Translations under genes and position numbers: made by a program
Notes under the pieces: model-generated
Databases searched by the model: none
What the model saw: the letters and a program-made list of their open reading frames with translations, nothing else
Told to the model about the DNA's origin: nothing
Shown: in pieces, positions 25,603 to 33,756 of the stretch
Layout of the letters: every line of letters begins with the position of its first letter
How positions within the stretch are numbered: the stretch's first letter is position 1
Source: Bacillus sp. Cs-700
GTDB lineage: Bacteria > Bacillota > Bacilli > Bacillales > Guptibacillaceae
Assembly (NCBI RefSeq): GCF_011082085.1
Contig: NZ_CP041063.1
Span: 434,001-498,000 of the forward strand
Direction: 5' to 3'
DNA: 64,000 nt

Positions 25603-27108
25603 TTAGCCAGTTTGCTCATCTTTCAATTTCTGATCCTCCGCAATTAAGTCTGCAGTTAACTGTCCTGAGAGTGTGACCATCGGTACCCCACCGCCTGGAT
25701 GTGTCGAACCACCTACAAAGTAGAGGTTTTCAATCAATGTACTTCTAGATGGGATTTTAAATCCTCCGTTCACTTTACGATCGGTAGCAACTCCGTATAT
25801 CGATCCGCCATTAGATCCATATAAATTTTGAATATCATCCGGTATAAATTGATATTCAAATTCGATCGATTCACGAAGACCTGTCATGCCCATTCTTTCT
25901 AGCTTATCAAGGACAATTTCGCGGTATCTTCCGCGATGTTTTTCAAAGCTCTCGCCAGGCTGAAGTGGAGGGACATGGGTTAACACAAATAAATTTTCTT
26001 TTCCAGAAGGTGCTTGTGTCGGATCTGATTTTGAAGAGACGCCAATATAAACAGTTGGATCGTCAGCAGGAACACCTTCATCAAAGATCTGTTTGAATTC
26101 AAGCTCTGGATCTTTTGAGAAAAAGAAATTGTGATGTTGAAGCTGATCAAATGTTTTATTAACCCCAAGTAACAGAACAAGCCCTGATACAGTCGGTGTA
26201 TATTTTTGGAGATCCTTTTTCACTTTTTCTGCTCCAGGTTCGCCTTTTAAAAGTGTCTCATGTGCAGGAATTCCTTCAAGGTTGCTGACAATTAAATCAG
26301 CTTCCATCGTTGTTCCATTTGCAAGCTTTACGCCAGCGGCTTTTTTGTTTACAGTAAGAATCTCAGCTACCTCAGTATTCACTTGAACATCGACACCTAG
26401 TTCATCGAGAAGCTTTAGCATTCCTTCTGCTATGTTGTACATCCCGCCTTCGACATAATAGATTCCTAGACCAAGTTGGACGTACACAAGCTGTGATAGA
26501 ATAGCAGGAGAATGATAAGGCGAAGAACCTATATACATAATGAAGAAGTTGAAAAGCTGTTGAAGATGCTTATCATCAAGATACTTTTCTGTAGCCTGAT
26601 TCATTGATTTCATCGGATCCATTGTGAGAAGATCTTTAAATGAGTGAAGCTTTTGCAAATCTTGGATGCCTGATAAACTTTTCTTGTAAAAACTTTTAAG
26701 GCTCAGGTCAAACATTTTTTTGCAATAATCTAAGTAGGAGAGGAAGTTGGAATAATCTTTCTCTGAGCGTTTATGTACCTCAGATAACATGACAGCGATG
26801 TCACTCGTAACATCAATTTGTGCACCGTCTTCAAAAAAAGTTCTCCACTGAGGTTCAATTCGTTTAATCGTCATATAATCGTTAACATTTCGATTCGCAC
26901 TTTTGAACAGTTTCTCGAGCACCCAGGGCATTGTGAGGATGGAAGGTCCTGTATCAAACTTAAATCCTTGACCTGAACGCTTGTTTAACTTACCACCAGC
27001 TCGTTCGTTTTTTTCAAGTACAGTTACTTTGTGTCCATCTGCAGCGAGGCGAATAGCGGCTGAAAGTCCACCAAGGCCAGCCCCAATTACGATTGTTTTT
27101 TTGCTCAT
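25603..27108 (-). CDS. crtP: Diaponeurosporene oxygenase-like CrtP/CrtNb (paralogue 3)
   Basis: 501 residues. IVIGAGLGGLSAAIRLA at the N-terminus, DTGPSILTMPWV, YMTIKRIEPQWRTFF, GSNGGSIYGVATDRK and FVGGSTHPGGGVPMVTLSGQ follow the pattern of S. aureus CrtP closely. CrtP oxidises the terminal methyl of diaponeurosporene to an aldehyde. It is the first gene of the minus-strand operon, with GGAGGAGAAGGA before the ATG. It lies divergent from the crtO-fni fusion gene. Of the four paralogues, this is the one whose subfamily I am most confident about. Confidence 0.86.
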   Translation of the reverse strand: MSKKTIVIGAGLGGLSAAIRLAADGHKVTVLEKNERAGGKLNKRSGQGFKFDTGPSILTMPWVLEKLFKSANRNVNDYMTIKRIEPQWRTFFEDGAQIDVTSDIAVMLSEVHKRSEKDYSNFLSYLDYCKKMFDLSLKSFYKKSLSGIQDLQKLHSFKDLLTMDPMKSMNQATEKYLDDKHLQQLFNFFIMYIGSSPYHSPAILSQLVYVQLGLGIYYVEGGMYNIAEGMLKLLDELGVDVQVNTEVAEILTVNKKAAGVKLANGTTMEADLIVSNLEGIPAHETLLKGEPGAEKVKKDLQKYTPTVSGLVLLLGVNKTFDQLQHHNFFFSKDPELEFKQIFDEGVPADDPTVYIGVSSKSDPTQAPSGKENLFVLTHVPPLQPGESFEKHRGRYREIVLDKLERMGMTGLRESIEFEYQFIPDDIQNLYGSNGGSIYGVATDRKVNGGFKIPSRSTLIENLYFVGGSTHPGGGVPMVTLSGQLTADLIAEDQKLKDEQTG

Positions 27109-27161
27109 TCCTTCTCCTCCTTCATCAAATTAGCGTCATGAATCGACTTTTGTACACTGTC

Positions 27162-27191
27162 ATTGTATAGTTTAGGTATAACCTTTGTAAA
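27162..27191 (-). promoter_or_regulatory. Candidate promoter of the crtP operon
   Basis: Read on the minus strand, TTTACA (27191-27186) and TACAAT (27167-27162) are 18 bp apart, about 55 bases upstream of the crtP start. The -10/-35 spacer contains the small palindrome AGGTTATACCT. The assignment is by consensus only. Confidence 0.45.
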
Positions 27192-27282
27192 GGAATCATA
27201 ACGCTGTTAAAGTGTTTAGTATGCTTTCTTGTTAATTACCTAAAAATGGATAGGTTAAACAATGTTGAAGTGAGGTGTGCAT

Positions 27283-28824
27283 ATGCACGTTATCCACTTA
27301 ACCATTCTAGAATTAATCTTAGTGAATATTTTTGCATGGCTGATTATTCATGTATCTATCTCTTATATTTGCCTTCGTTTGCCAGATTCCTTTTACGAAT
27401 CAAAAAAAACTGGGTTAGAGAGCAACAAAAAGGAACTGAATTTCTATGAAGGCTTACGAATACGCAAATGGAAAACCATACTTCCTGATGGGGGAGACGT
27501 GTTTAAAGGTGGCTTTCGAAAGAAAGAGTTAAAGACACTTAGCTCATCCTATCTTACGAAATTTATTGTTGAGACAAGACGTGCAGAAGTCACCCACTGG
27601 CTCCTAATCCCGCCTTCCATTTTGTTTTTTTTATGGAATCCAATGAGTATTGGATTCGCTATGGTTGGGTATGCACTAATTGTTAATCTTCCATTTATCC
27701 TGATTCAACGGTACAATCGACTCAGGTTAAAACCATTACTAAGTAAACAGTTGAAAAAAGAGCAGCGCAGGGGGAATTCCATTGGAACATTTGGGTTTGA
27801 GCAAACCGAAAAACGAAAAAACGAGCATATTGACATCTGTCTTACAGAAGAAGTTGAAGGGGCAGGATTAACAACAGGACTAGAACGCTATCGTTTTAAG
27901 CACAATCCATTACCTGAGATTGCTTATGATGAAGTGGATATCTCTACTTCTTTTCTAAATAAAAAATTAAACACGCCATTTCTTATCAGCTCAATGACCG
28001 GCGGCACTGAACGAGCGTGGGAAATAAATAAGCGTCTTGCCAAAGCTGCTGAAGCACATGGGTGGGCACTTGGAGTAGGATCGATGCGTGCAGCCATTCA
28101 AGAATCCAAATCCGTATACTCCTTTGATGTGAGAAAATATGCACCAACCATTCCGGTACTAGCTAATATTGGGGCTGTACAACTTAATTACGGTTTTACC
28201 ATTGAAGAATGTAAGCGAGCCATTGATTTAATTCAAGCTGATGCGCTGTTGCTTCATTTAAATCCACTACAGGAAGTGTTTCAACCAGAAGGCGACACAG
28301 ATTTCCAGGATTTAATTGTTAAGATTCGTGAAGTAGCAAAGGCGATTCCTGTTCCGCTTGGAATTAAAGAAGTTGGTATGGGAATTGATGCGAAGACAGC
28401 TCAGCGCCTGATTAGCGCTGGGGCAAGCTTTATCGATGTCGCAGGAGCGGGCGGAACGTCCTGGATTCAAGTTGAAAGCTATCGTTCTCATCAAACGATG
28501 CGCAGGCAAGCTGCGAAGGCTTTTGAGGATTGGGGGAACCCTACCGCAGATTGCATCATTGATGTGCGAAAGCAGCACCCTGATGTACCAATGATTGCAA
28601 GTGGAGGGCTAAAAAACGGTGTGGACGCAGCGAAAGCGATCGCCCTCGGTGCAGATGTTTCTGGATTTGGAAGGGCATTACTTGAAAATGCCGTAAATGA
28701 CACTGAAGAAGCGCTCTCAGAACAATTGAAACGAATTGAATTTGAATTGCGAACTGCTATGTTTGGGATTGGTGCTTCGTCTATTAACAGGTTAAAATAC
28801 AATAGCGCATTACGTAAGAAATAG
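27283..28824 (+). CDS. fni: Fusion of CrtO-type glycosyl-diaponeurosporenoate acyltransferase with type 2 IPP isomerase
   Basis: 513 residues in one open frame. Residues 1 to about 155 resemble S. aureus CrtO: two to four membrane segments, the IRKWKTILPDGGDVF and FIVETRRAEVTHWL blocks, and NLPFILIQRYNRLRL at the end. From about residue 178 (EKRKNEHIDICL) to the end it is a full FMN-dependent type 2 isopentenyl diphosphate isomerase: SSMTGGTERAWEIN, VGSMRAAI, LLLHLNPLQEVFQPEGD, KEVGMG, GAGGTSW, ASGGLKNG. ATG at 27283 follows GTGAGGTG. The two activities would make the prenyl precursor and finish the pigment. No stop or frameshift separates the halves. Confidence 0.85.
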   Translation: MHVIHLTILELILVNIFAWLIIHVSISYICLRLPDSFYESKKTGLESNKKELNFYEGLRIRKWKTILPDGGDVFKGGFRKKELKTLSSSYLTKFIVETRRAEVTHWLLIPPSILFFLWNPMSIGFAMVGYALIVNLPFILIQRYNRLRLKPLLSKQLKKEQRRGNSIGTFGFEQTEKRKNEHIDICLTEEVEGAGLTTGLERYRFKHNPLPEIAYDEVDISTSFLNKKLNTPFLISSMTGGTERAWEINKRLAKAAEAHGWALGVGSMRAAIQESKSVYSFDVRKYAPTIPVLANIGAVQLNYGFTIEECKRAIDLIQADALLLHLNPLQEVFQPEGDTDFQDLIVKIREVAKAIPVPLGIKEVGMGIDAKTAQRLISAGASFIDVAGAGGTSWIQVESYRSHQTMRRQAAKAFEDWGNPTADCIIDVRKQHPDVPMIASGGLKNGVDAAKAIALGADVSGFGRALLENAVNDTEEALSEQLKRIEFELRTAMFGIGASSINRLKYNSALRKK

Positions 28825-28825
28825 T

Positions 28826-28849
28826 CAGGGCCAAGGCTCTGGCTTTTTT
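28826..28849 (+). terminator. Terminator after crtO-fni
   Basis: CAGGGCC and GGCTCTG form a short stem with one mismatch, followed by a T-rich tract. Confidence 0.65.
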
Positions 28850-28906
28850 GTTTTTGTATAGGTCGTCTTCTAGCGTGCAAACTAGAGCAGAAGGAGGGCG
28901 AACTTA

Positions 28907-30310
28907 TTGGATTGGTTATCTGTGTTCCCTTTTATCGTAGTGATAATGGTTGCGATGAAAACTAAGCTAGTGATTCCAGGTCTTACAGCAGGACTGTTAA
29001 CGGCTTCATTTATTTATAAACCGGGCGTCATTAGTGGTTTACAGCAGTTTTATGAGTTTATCATGAGTGGTCTTAAAGATGAGAACAACGTTAAAATTGT
29101 TCTTTTTCTCTATATGTTTACCGGATTAATTGGATTAATGAAATATACAGGTGGAATTAAAGGGTTTGTTCATCTAGCATCTTCGAAAATCAATACAAAA
29201 AAAGGAGCATTGTTTCTTACTTGGATCTCGACAATTGGGACCTTTAGCGCTCCGAGCTTTCGCATTGTAACAGTAGCACCAATCATGAAAGCTCTTTTAA
29301 ATAAAGTGAAAATCACGCCTCAGGAACTTGGATTTGTGATCGAGACGACTGCCACTCCAGTGATTGTATTGATGCCAATTGCGACTGCTTTTGTTGGATA
29401 CATGTCGTCTGTTGTTCAACTTTCTTTAAAAGCAGAAGGCATTGAAGGTGATGGTTATCGTTATTTTCTTCAAAGTATTCCGTATAACTTTTTTTCCATC
29501 AGTATCATTCTAATCGGCTTTTATTTAAGCTTCTTTCATCACAGCAAAAAACAAGCGACTGATGCAGGGAATCAAGAGAAGGAACTAGATGATCAGTGGG
29601 AGGACTGTCATCCAGCCGTAGCAAAAGACCTTCCCAAAAAGCCGTTCAACTTATTACTGCCGCTTGGAGGAGTCATACTGTTAACTCTCTTTCTTACGTA
29701 TTGGAGTGGGTATGAAAAAGGCTTTACCTCCTTACTTCAAGCATTCATCGAGGCGGATGTGCTTGATGCCATGGTCTTTGCTTTATTAACAACGGTATTA
29801 CTTACATTCTTTTTTTATTTATTCCAGCGCTTCTCCTTAAAGGAACTCGTAACTTTCTTTATCGAGGGAGGAAATGAAATGATGCCAGTGATCGTATTGT
29901 TAACGGTTGTGTGGGGGCTAGCATCATCAACTGAAGCGCTTGGATTTTCGACATTTGTTACATCTAATCTTGATTGGATTCCATCGTTATTCGTTCCGCC
30001 TGTTTTGTTTCTTGTTGGTGCGTTTATTTCTTATTTCATTGGTTCGTCGTGGGGAACTTGGGGAATTTTAATGCCGCTTGGTATTTCGTTAGGCCATTCA
30101 ACTGGAACGGATCTTCCTCTCGTCATTGGAGCCGTATTTGCTAGTGGGACATTTGGGGCTTTTTCTTCACCGTTAAGTGATAATACGAATACAATAGCGA
30201 GAATTTTAAAGTTAAACCCGATGACATATGCTAAATTTAAGCTAACTCCAGCTCTTATTGCAGCGGGGACGGCTGCAGTAGGATATTTTATTATTTCTTT
30301 TGTGATTTAG
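28907..30310 (+). CDS. NhaC-type Na+/H+ antiporter family protein
   Basis: 467 residues, about 12 membrane helices. SFRIVTVAPIMKAL, ETTATPVIVLMPIATAFVG, GSSWGTWGILMPLG and GTFGAFSSPLSDNTNTIA are typical of the NhaC/C4-dicarboxylate-exchanger superfamily. It probably exchanges Na+ (or an organic acid) for H+, relevant to pH and salt homeostasis. The TTG start at 28907 lies after AGAAGGAGGG. Family members with different substrates (malate/lactate exchange) cannot be excluded. Monocistronic. Confidence 0.8.
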   Translation: MDWLSVFPFIVVIMVAMKTKLVIPGLTAGLLTASFIYKPGVISGLQQFYEFIMSGLKDENNVKIVLFLYMFTGLIGLMKYTGGIKGFVHLASSKINTKKGALFLTWISTIGTFSAPSFRIVTVAPIMKALLNKVKITPQELGFVIETTATPVIVLMPIATAFVGYMSSVVQLSLKAEGIEGDGYRYFLQSIPYNFFSISIILIGFYLSFFHHSKKQATDAGNQEKELDDQWEDCHPAVAKDLPKKPFNLLLPLGGVILLTLFLTYWSGYEKGFTSLLQAFIEADVLDAMVFALLTTVLLTFFFYLFQRFSLKELVTFFIEGGNEMMPVIVLLTVVWGLASSTEALGFSTFVTSNLDWIPSLFVPPVLFLVGAFISYFIGSSWGTWGILMPLGISLGHSTGTDLPLVIGAVFASGTFGAFSSPLSDNTNTIARILKLNPMTYAKFKLTPALIAAGTAAVGYFIISFVI

Positions 30311-30326
30311 GTTGAGCACTTTTCTA

Positions 30327-30355
30327 TTGACAACTGTTTTAATACCATTTATTAT
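30327..30355 (+). promoter_or_regulatory. Sigma-A promoter of the SAM-riboswitch/msrA unit
   Basis: TTGACA (30327-30332) and TATTAT (30350-30355) are 17 bp apart, placing the transcript start about 25 bases before the S-box aptamer. Confidence 0.7.
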
Positions 30356-30388
30356 TGAGACTAACTTAATAATCCTTTATTTAAAGGA

Positions 30389-30509
30389 TCTTCTTATTCA
30401 GAGAGGTGGAGGGACTGGCCCTTAGATACCTCGGCAACGGACCAATGAACATTTTGTTCATGCGGAACCGTGCCAATTCCTGCGGCGAAAGTCGGAAAAT
30501 GAGAAGAGG
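30389..30509 (+). ncRNA. SAM-I (S-box) riboswitch aptamer
   Basis: AGAGAGGTGGAGGGACTGGC, CCTCGGCAACGG and the CCAATTCCTGC segment are the conserved S-box core. The P1 helix pairs TCTTCTTATT with AATGAGAAGA. The 3' strand of P1 (AGAAGAGG) can alternatively pair with CCTCTTCT at the start of the downstream terminator, the normal SAM-dependent switch: SAM bound means terminator formed and gene off. It precedes the msrA gene. Confidence 0.95.
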
Positions 30510-30523
30510 CTCGGTATATCCAA

Positions 30524-30556
30524 ACCCTCTTCTGTTCGGGCAGATGAGGGTTTTTT
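30524..30556 (+). terminator. SAM-riboswitch-controlled terminator
   Basis: ACCCTCTTCTG and CAGATGAGGGT form an 11-bp stem with loop TTCGGG and a following T-run. Its 5' arm overlaps the predicted antiterminator partner of P1. Confidence 0.92.
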
Positions 30557-30605
30557 GTATGCATCCTCATCTGGAAAATTGTTTTAGTAGAGGGAGTGAA
30601 CGATC

Positions 30606-31256
30606 TTGCATACACTAATGGATAATGAAACTAGAAAACAGCAGCTTATTAAAAGCCTTCTTCAAAAAGGAATTTATAAGAAGGGTGAAAAACAGCTTTA
30701 TATGTTAACACTAAATGAACTGGAAAACATATATGCTCGACCTAAAAAAATTAATACGATAACTGGAAACGGAGTGGTTACAGTGGAGCAAGCAACATTT
30801 GCAGCAGGGTGCTTTTGGGGTGTAGAAGCACTATTTCAACAATTAAACGGCGTTATTTCGACAGCAGCAGGTTTTACTGGTGGTGAAACAATTAACCCTA
30901 CGTATGAAGATGTTTATTCTGAGTTAACAGGTCATGCAGAATCTGTGCAAGTTGAATATGATCCTTCCCTCATTTCTTATGAAGAGCTCGTGGAAGTGTT
31001 TTTTGAAAATCATAACCCAACTTCTTTAAATAAACAGGGAGAAGATATCGGAACCCGCTACCGCTCAGCAATCTTCTTCCACTCGAATGAGCAGGCAGAA
31101 ATTGCATTAATTGCAAAAGAAAATCTTGAGCGATCTGGGCGTTTTAAGAAGCCAGTAGTCACTCAAATTGTTCCGATCACTTCATTTTATCGTGCAGATG
31201 AATATCACCAAAGTTATCTTGCTAAGCGTGGACAGTCTTCTTGTAAAATTTCGTAA
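30606..31256 (+). CDS. msrA: Peptide-methionine (S)-S-oxide reductase with FbpA-like N-terminal extension
   Basis: 216 residues. From residue 60 on it is MsrA: EQATFAAGCFWG with catalytic Cys69, GFTGGETINPTYEDVYSE, GHAESVQVEYDP, and HNPTSLNKQGEDIGTRYRS. A resolving Cys is near the end (SSCKIS). Residues about 8-45 (RKQQLIKSLLQKGIYKKG and QLYMLTLNELENIY) look like the short FbpA-type domain of Bacillus small proteins. The TTG at 30606 is 7 bases after AGGGAGTG; the GTG codons near residue 57 could start an MsrA-only form. It repairs oxidised methionine, and the SAM riboswitch ties it to methionine status. Confidence 0.88.
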   Translation: MHTLMDNETRKQQLIKSLLQKGIYKKGEKQLYMLTLNELENIYARPKKINTITGNGVVTVEQATFAAGCFWGVEALFQQLNGVISTAAGFTGGETINPTYEDVYSELTGHAESVQVEYDPSLISYEELVEVFFENHNPTSLNKQGEDIGTRYRSAIFFHSNEQAEIALIAKENLERSGRFKKPVVTQIVPITSFYRADEYHQSYLAKRGQSSCKIS

Positions 31257-31260
31257 CACA

Positions 31261-31300
31261 AAAAAGCTTTTCCTCAATAATATGAGGAAAAGCTTTTTTA
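31261..31300. terminator. Bidirectional terminator between msrA and the membrane hydrolase gene
   Basis: AAAAAGCTTTTCCTCA pairs perfectly with TGAGGAAAAGCTTTTT around a 6-base loop, with T-runs on both strands. It overlaps the last codon of the minus-strand gene. Confidence 0.9.
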
Positions 31301-33559
31301 GTTTGGTTGGTTTACACCGATTTGATCAAGAAAAATTTTTCCTTTTGGAGAGGCGTTAAACTCAAACGTGATGGAGTCGATCTCATCTAGCTTCACAAAG
31401 CTGTTTTCCTTTTTAAAAAGGTGTACCGGAATATTAAACGTTTGGAGGACGGGTTCGGTAGGTTCACCGTAACGTTGTTCTTCAAAAAATTTTGTTTTTG
31501 TATGCTGAATAGGGAGTGCCCCGTGCATTGGCATAATATCACTTACCAATACGCTGGATGACTCACCATTGGCTGAGGTTACAGTTACCCTAAAATCAAC
31601 CGGCTGTTGATCTTCTGCTTCCGATACGTTTGCTGCAGTAAATGTTAGTGCGCTATTCGGTGTGAAATGATATGGATCTTGTAACGGTTTCGTGAGATTT
31701 AGTGAGTAAGATGCATTTTTTGAATAGGTTTGATCCCATTTCAAAAACACACCGTGAGTTCCTCTTTCCTTATCTCTACGAAATTCAAGTTCCCCTTCAT
31801 ACCACTGAATAAAGCTATTGGCATCTATATCAATATAAGGTGATGTTGCGGTTAGCACGTTCACATCTTCTTCAAAGTCACTGAATGTATGGTAGGACGG
31901 ATCTTCGTATTGACTAATGTAAGTTGTCTTAGGTAGCCACTCGAGTGCATAGCGGTAATCCTCAAACATTGGCTGATAGCTTTCATCCTCATGGAGAGTT
32001 GCTTCAAGAAAACCGGATACGTAAGTCCTTGCAATCTGACGCTGCTCATCGCCCTCAAGTAAAGGCTGTTTATTTAATAGTAATGTAAAAGGGAAGTACG
32101 TATCATTTTCTCCCCAGGTGGTATTAAATTGTCCATGATTAGCACCATCAATATAAAGAGACGATTTCATCGCATTTTCGCTACCTGTTAATTGAATACC
32201 GTTATATTGGCGATCTCCTTCAAATTCAGATAAGTCACTATCATATGAACCACCAAGTAATAAGTAATTTACATCATCAACTTCAATTTTACGATCAGAG
32301 AGAGTTTGATAATCGGTTGGAGCCAGTGCAATTACGGTTTCAATCTTGTAGTTAAAGTCAAAACGCATGTTAGCATTGTTTGGATAGCGATCAAGTTCAT
32401 TGAATTTTGTAGCAAGGATAGCTGCTTGCCCCCCGCGAGAGTGACCAATTAACGCAATGTGATCCATATCAACTTTATTGAAAAATTGGGTATCTTGTTG
32501 TGTCGATAGTGATTCAATTTCTTCAATGTGTTTTAACAATAGCCAGGCTCGACCATTAATATCTCCAGATAAACCGCCTGACCATGAGGAGTTAAAGAAG
32601 TTTTCATCAACTGATATGGTCAAAAACCCTCTACTTGCAAGGAGCTCTCCTAAATATTTGTAGCCTTCGTCTGAAAAATCTTCCATTTTATGATTTCCAT
32701 GTACGATAAGAACGAGTGGGAAAGGACCATCACCTTTTGGCATAAATACACGGCCATTTAGTGGAACGTTAGCATCTTTAAACCCCCAAAACCATTCCCG
32801 TTCTTTTGACCATTCTCCAATCATGCTTGAAGCGTTAACGGACCTTGTTTGGAGGTCGACTTCATTACCGAATTCTTCGCGTTGTTTATCAGTTCCACTT
32901 CCGTAAGTAAACGTATTTACTTCAAGCGAACCATATTCCGATGGGTTTTGACTGACGGTGGAAAATGGCTCAACGGTGTTGGCGATACGCTCATCCAGGG
33001 TACCAGGGGTAAATAGCCAGTAACAAAAAATGCCTGTTACGAAAACACCTAAAAGTAGCATGATGATTGAAAGTGGTTTCTTGAAACCAGTTGTTAGCGG
33101 GTATCCAAACAGTACTCCAGTAATAACGCCAATAGCAATTAAGAGATAGGCAAGGGGGAGAATATTCTCAAGACTGCGAAATTGATCTAACGTGTAAATC
33201 GTGATTGTAAGGGAAACACCTAAACTAGCGATGAAAAGAGTAGGAAGTTTTTTAACCCTATTTATAAGCCATTCTCCCATTTTTACGGCTAACCACGTTC
33301 CAATAATAGCGATTAGAAAGAAAAGAACAACGTCTACTAATTTTCCGAGTCCAGTATGAAAATCAAAACCGATGGCGAAGATTAGAAGCATTGTGATTAA
33401 TGTGGCACCATAGGAAGCGCCTTTCCAACTCGCATTAAAAAAAGACTGTACAGGCAACCTTATGCGTGTAAATCGTTTTTTTATTTTATTCTGGTTATGC
33501 GTCTCTTTCCGTGTCTTTCCATACTCTGGTTCCTGTTCCACGCGAATCCTCCATTTCAT
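31298..33559 (-). CDS. Membrane-anchored alpha/beta hydrolase with C-terminal beta domain
   Basis: 753 residues. A basic cytoplasmic N-terminus (about 45 residues) is followed by four to five membrane helices (about 45-215). The extracytoplasmic alpha/beta hydrolase domain has LIVHGNHKM (oxyanion region), nucleophile elbow GHSRGGQ near residue 385 and a probable His in IDGANHGQF. The final about 170 residues look like a beta-sandwich, possibly carbohydrate or substrate binding. The whole resembles large secreted or membrane esterases or lipases, but the substrate is unknown. Weak ribosome binding site; the start is the first ATG of the open frame. Confidence 0.72.
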   Translation of the reverse strand: MKWRIRVEQEPEYGKTRKETHNQNKIKKRFTRIRLPVQSFFNASWKGASYGATLITMLLIFAIGFDFHTGLGKLVDVVLFFLIAIIGTWLAVKMGEWLINRVKKLPTLFIASLGVSLTITIYTLDQFRSLENILPLAYLLIAIGVITGVLFGYPLTTGFKKPLSIIMLLLGVFVTGIFCYWLFTPGTLDERIANTVEPFSTVSQNPSEYGSLEVNTFTYGSGTDKQREEFGNEVDLQTRSVNASSMIGEWSKEREWFWGFKDANVPLNGRVFMPKGDGPFPLVLIVHGNHKMEDFSDEGYKYLGELLASRGFLTISVDENFFNSSWSGGLSGDINGRAWLLLKHIEEIESLSTQQDTQFFNKVDMDHIALIGHSRGGQAAILATKFNELDRYPNNANMRFDFNYKIETVIALAPTDYQTLSDRKIEVDDVNYLLLGGSYDSDLSEFEGDRQYNGIQLTGSENAMKSSLYIDGANHGQFNTTWGENDTYFPFTLLLNKQPLLEGDEQRQIARTYVSGFLEATLHEDESYQPMFEDYRYALEWLPKTTYISQYEDPSYHTFSDFEEDVNVLTATSPYIDIDANSFIQWYEGELEFRRDKERGTHGVFLKWDQTYSKNASYSLNLTKPLQDPYHFTPNSALTFTAANVSEAEDQQPVDFRVTVTSANGESSSVLVSDIMPMHGALPIQHTKTKFFEEQRYGEPTEPVLQTFNIPVHLFKKENSFVKLDEIDSITFEFNASPKGKIFLDQIGVNQPN

Positions 33560-33659
33560 TATTCACTTCTTATATTATAGCAAACACGAAAAGGAGAGGG
33601 GAAAATCATAATTGATACAGCGCGTTCATTTAATTGTCAAATCGAGAACTGCAAAGGAT

Positions 33660-33688
33660 TTGATTCTCACTGAGATAAGTCGTACAAT
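33660..33688 (+). promoter_or_regulatory. Sigma-A promoter of cydDC
   Basis: TTGATT (33660-33665), 17-bp spacer, TACAAT (33683-33688). The expected start point is about 33695, just upstream of the Rex/FNR-like operator. Confidence 0.65.
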
Positions 33689-33702
33689 AAATACAGCACT
33701 TA

Positions 33703-33734
33703 ATGTGAATTATTTCACAAACATGCGTTTGTGA
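33703..33734. promoter_or_regulatory. Rex/FNR-type operator overlapping a second palindrome
   Basis: ATGTGAATTATTTCACAA (33703-33720) matches the Rex consensus TTGTGAAnnnnTTCACAA at all but the first base, and also fits the FNR box TGTGA-N6-TCACA. A second perfect inverted repeat, TCACAAAC-ATGC-GTTTGTGA (33715-33734), overlaps its 3' arm. Rex senses NADH/NAD+ and represses cyd genes in Gram-positives; a site just downstream of the start point fits repression. Confidence 0.7.
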
Positions 33735-33756
33735 TTGAGATAAAGGTGGGGATACG

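Noticed and set aside
30370-30390. Palindrome ATCCTTT-ATTT-AAAGGAT as an operator
   Set aside because: It lies just downstream of the msrA promoter and could be the end hairpin of the antiporter transcript or part of the riboswitch 5' flank; there is no independent support.
30406-30618. Open reading frame of 70 codons upstream of msrA
   Set aside because: It is read straight through the SAM riboswitch and terminator and has no ribosome binding site.
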